A stretch of DNA of 16,937 nt, taken from an uncultured Clostridia bacterium (lineage in GTDB: Bacteria > Bacillota > Clostridia > TANB77 > CAG-508). The stretch spans positions 1-16,937 of the forward strand of contig CAOPQH010000022.1 in assembly GCA_948505485.1 (NCBI GenBank), in the 5' to 3' direction. The notes under the pieces were generated by a model. It did not search any database and was not told where the DNA came from. It saw nothing but the letters and a program-made list of their open reading frames with translations. Made by a program: the position numbers and the translations under genes. Below, in pieces: positions 15,228-16,937 of the stretch. How positions within the stretch are numbered: position 1 is the first letter of the stretch; each line of letters begins with the position of its first letter.

Positions 15228-15244
15228 CAGTAAAAAAAAGTCAA
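15216..15244 (-). promoter_or_regulatory. Sigma-A promoter of lexA
   Basis: TTGACT (-35, 15239-15244) and TATTAT (-10, 15216-15221) are 17 bp apart, and TGA before the -10 gives an extended TGn element. The -35 lies within the stem and T-run of the upstream terminator. Initiation would fall near 15209, leaving a leader of about 25 nt. Confidence 0.65.
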
Positions 15245-15268
15245 ACAAATTTTTGATTTTTGTTTAAC
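15232..15268 (-). terminator. Terminator of the repeat-rich surface protein gene
   Basis: GTCAAACAAA (15240-15249) pairs with TTTGTTTAAC (15259-15268), with one G-U pair in the transcript. Eight A at 15232-15239 supply the U-tract on the minus strand. A T-run on the other side (15269-15277) allows action in both directions. It lies about 90 nt after the stop at 15359. Confidence 0.65.
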
Positions 15269-15286
15269 TTTTTTTTATTTTAATCG

Positions 15287-15313
15287 AGTAGAGGATGATT
15301 CTAATCCTCTACT
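15287..15313. repeat. 10-bp inverted repeat downstream of the surface protein gene
   Basis: AGTAGAGGAT (15287-15296) and ATCCTCTACT (15304-15313) flank a 7-nt loop. Its stem is richer in GC than its surroundings. No U-tract follows on the minus strand, so it may stabilise the 3' end or assist the terminator just after it. Confidence 0.5.
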
Positions 15314-15358
15314 TCTATCTCACAATGATTAGCTTACGCTTCTTTCTTATAATATGAT

Positions 15359-16937
15359 TTATTTTGTTTTTCCTTTGAAAGCATTTGAACGAGCTCCCAT
15401 ATATTGTGTTCCACTTACTGTTTTATATGCTTTAACTTTAAATTTATATGTTGTTTTTCTTTTTAAAGATTTAATAATCATAGATGTACCTTTTACTTTT
15501 CCATAATATTCATATGCCTTTTTAGAATTATTCCATACATATACTTTATATCCTGTAACATTTCCAGATACTTTTTTCCATGATAATGTCACTGTTCTCT
15601 TTGAAGTCTTTTTAACTTTTGTTCCTTTAACATTTGCTGGAACTATTTTAAATGTTTTTGTTATTGTTCCACTATAGTTTCCACTAAATACTATTGTAAC
15701 TGTAGCTTTTCCTATATTTTTGTTGTTTTTGTAAGTAACTTTATAGTTTTTGTTGCTTATTTTCTTTCCATTAGCATCTTTTATTGTTACTGATGGTTTT
15801 TTAGCTTTTGCATCATAAGTATATGATGTTTTTGATAAACTTACTGTTTTTATTTTTGCTATTTTTTCTGTTTTTTCTACTTTTCCACAAACATTGCATG
15901 ATGTAACTATAGCTCCATCTTTCTTATTTGTAGCTTTAGTAGTTGTTGTTGTCAATTTGTGTCCTAATGCTTTTACTTTGTTTATTTTTGAGGTTTCACC
16001 ACAATTTGTACATTTATGTTCTGTATATCCTACATTTGTACATGTTGGTGCTACTATTGTATCTACGTAGTTGTGTCCTAATGCTTTTACTTTGTTTATT
16101 TTTGAGGTTTCACCACAATTTGTACATTTATGTTCTGTATATCCTGCCTCTATGCATGTTGGTGCTACTACTGTATCTATGTAGTTGTGCTCTTTTGCAG
16201 TATTTTGAATTACTTTTATTGAATCATTATCTACTTCGCCACATATGCTACATTTTTTACCAACTTCTTGATTTACACCACATGTTGCAGGTGTAATTTC
16301 TACAAGTTCTCCCCATGTATGATCTAATTGTTTTAAAATTGTAATTGAATTTTCATCACTTATACCACAATCTTTACAATGAATAGATGCTTTTCCTGCT
16401 TTTGTACAAGTTGCTGGTTCATCTTCTTTATAAGTGTCTTCCCAAGCATGTTCTTTCATAGGAATTTCTGTAATTTCTGTTTTATCTCCACATACTGTAC
16501 ATTTTTTTGATTTACTTCCTGATTCTGTGCATGTTGCTTCTTTATCTGTTGTAGCTTCAGCATAATTATGTGGTATTTTTTCTAATACTTCTGTTTTTAT
16601 GTTTCCGCAATTAGCACATTCTTGTATTATTTTTCCTTCTTCAGTACATGTTGCATTTTTATAAGAAGTTGTTTTATAAGAATGTGTACATTTTTCGGTA
16701 CATCCTTCTCTTTCACATCTTCCTGTTTCTGCATTCCACTTATGTTCTAATGCTGGTATTTCTTCTTCTGTGCCTTCTTTTATACCTTTACATACTTTAC
16801 ATTTTATTGATTTACTTCCTGCTTCTGTACATGTTGCTTCTTTGTCTATTGTAGCTTCTTCTTCATAGTCATGATCTTTTGTTGGTATTTCTTCTTCTGT
16901 GCCTTCTTTTATACCTTTACATACTTTACATTTTATT
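15359..16937 (-). CDS. Cys-x-x-Cys repeat surface protein with Ig-like and fibronectin III modules (partial)
   Basis: About 525 C-terminal residues are visible; the frame stays open to the right edge, so the N-terminus is missing. The Met at 16459 is internal, since the repeats continue upstream without a stop. From 16937 to about 15880 there are repeats of the form H-x-Y/W ... A-T-C-x-x-x-G ... C-x-x-C-G (for example PTCTNVGYTEHKCTNCG), each with a Thr-Cys and a Cys pair. Two neighbouring units of 38 residues are nearly identical. A bacterial Ig-like module follows (about 15860-15640, SYTYDAKAKKPSVTIKD ... GNYSGTITKTFKI), then a fibronectin type III domain (about 15640-15362, VTLSWKKVSGNVTGYKVYV ... 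YKFKVKAY) and the stop. There is no LPxTG tail or C-terminal helix, so anchoring must be N-terminal or non-covalent, or the protein is released. Such architectures occur in adhesins and secreted proteins of gut Firmicutes. The Cys pairs could bind metal or form disulfides. Confidence 0.85.
   Translation of the reverse strand, partial: IKCKVCKGIKEGTEEEIPTKDHDYEEEATIDKEATCTEAGSKSIKCKVCKGIKEGTEEEIPALEHKWNAETGRCEREGCTEKCTHSYKTTSYKNATCTEEGKIIQECANCGNIKTEVLEKIPHNYAEATTDKEATCTESGSKSKKCTVCGDKTEITEIPMKEHAWEDTYKEDEPATCTKAGKASIHCKDCGISDENSITILKQLDHTWGELVEITPATCGVNQEVGKKCSICGEVDNDSIKVIQNTAKEHNYIDTVVAPTCIEAGYTEHKCTNCGETSKINKVKALGHNYVDTIVAPTCTNVGYTEHKCTNCGETSKINKVKALGHKLTTTTTKATNKKDGAIVTSCNVCGKVEKTEKIAKIKTVSLSKTSYTYDAKAKKPSVTIKDANGKKISNKNYKVTYKNNKNIGKATVTIVFSGNYSGTITKTFKIVPANVKGTKVKKTSKRTVTLSWKKVSGNVTGYKVYVWNNSKKAYEYYGKVKGTSMIIKSLKRKTTYKFKVKAYKTVSGTQYMGARSNAFKGKTK
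15957..16184. repeat. Two tandem 114-bp coding repeats
   Basis: Copies at 15957-16070 and 16071-16184 match at 107 of 114 positions, and the first 75 nt are identical. Each encodes 38 residues of the surface protein, including one Cys-x-x-Cys pair. The near identity of DNA as well as protein points to recent duplication or conversion. Confidence 0.9.
16755..16937. repeat. Second coding repeat family, 129-bp period
   Basis: The 54 nt at 16755-16808 recur exactly at 16884-16937, where the window ends, giving a period of 129 bp (43 residues). A diverged relative lies around 16500-16560. The array probably continues beyond the edge. Confidence 0.85.

Noticed and set aside
15185..15244. Longer LexA N-terminus starting at 15244
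   Set aside because: The extension lies over the promoter; the ATG at 15184 has a good RBS and gives the normal LexA start.
15957..16184. CRISPR-like regular repeats
   Set aside because: The units are contiguous, in frame and encode protein; there are no unique spacers and no cas genes.
15943..16296. Plus-strand repetitive open frame
   Set aside because: It mirrors the 114-bp coding repeats of the minus-strand surface protein; Leu/Cys/Tyr-rich composition is typical of antisense.
15359..16459. Complete 366-residue protein starting at the Met at 16459
   Set aside because: The frame stays open to the window edge with the same repeats upstream, so this Met is internal.

Overview
The window is a strongly AT-rich stretch in which every supported gene lies on the minus strand, so it reads right to left. 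The low GC content, the GGAGG-type ribosome binding sites, the PBP1A, LexA and class D sortase families, and the use of TTG starts all point to a low-GC Firmicute. A host-associated Clostridia lineage is most likely, but the species cannot be named from the sequence. TGG serves as Trp and the stops checked are TAA or TAG, so nothing suggests an altered genetic code.

Layout in transcription order: (i) 16937-15359, the C-terminal part of a large secreted or surface protein made of Cys-x-x-Cys repeats, an Ig-like module and a fibronectin type III domain; (ii) 15184-12858, lexA followed 17 bp later by a membrane-anchored SH3 plus GH18 glycosidase; (iii) 12538-11678, an unrecognised 286-residue protein with a TTG start; (iv) 11549-8970, a class A penicillin-binding protein with an Asn/Thr-rich tail; (v) 8734-3760, a housekeeping run of cysS, galE, argS and a small membrane-anchored helical protein; (vi) 3662-1676, a compact three-gene sortase unit (surface substrate, class D sortase, four-helix membrane protein) with its own promoter and terminator; (vii) 1423-1, a phosphoglycosyl transferase that starts polysaccharide synthesis, followed by the N-terminal half of a family 4 glycosyltransferase, probably the edge of an exopolysaccharide or capsule cluster.

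Most genes concern the cell envelope: peptidoglycan synthesis (PBP1A), peptidoglycan or glycan cleavage (GH18), covalent surface anchoring (sortase), surface polysaccharide (sugar transferase, glycosyltransferase, GalE supplying UDP-galactose) and a repeat-rich extracellular protein. Five hairpin terminators and four sigma-A-type promoters can be read, several of them overlapping. Two palindromic elements in gaps beside the tRNA synthetase genes look like dispersed repeats.

The best candidate for an undescribed system is the sortase unit. One sortase is translationally coupled to one short substrate with a non-canonical LVYTG sorting signal and to a polytopic protein of unknown function. The lexA/GH18 pairing and the lexA promoter, which lacks a recognisable SOS box but carries a perfect tandem 8-bp repeat over its -10, are the next most interesting.
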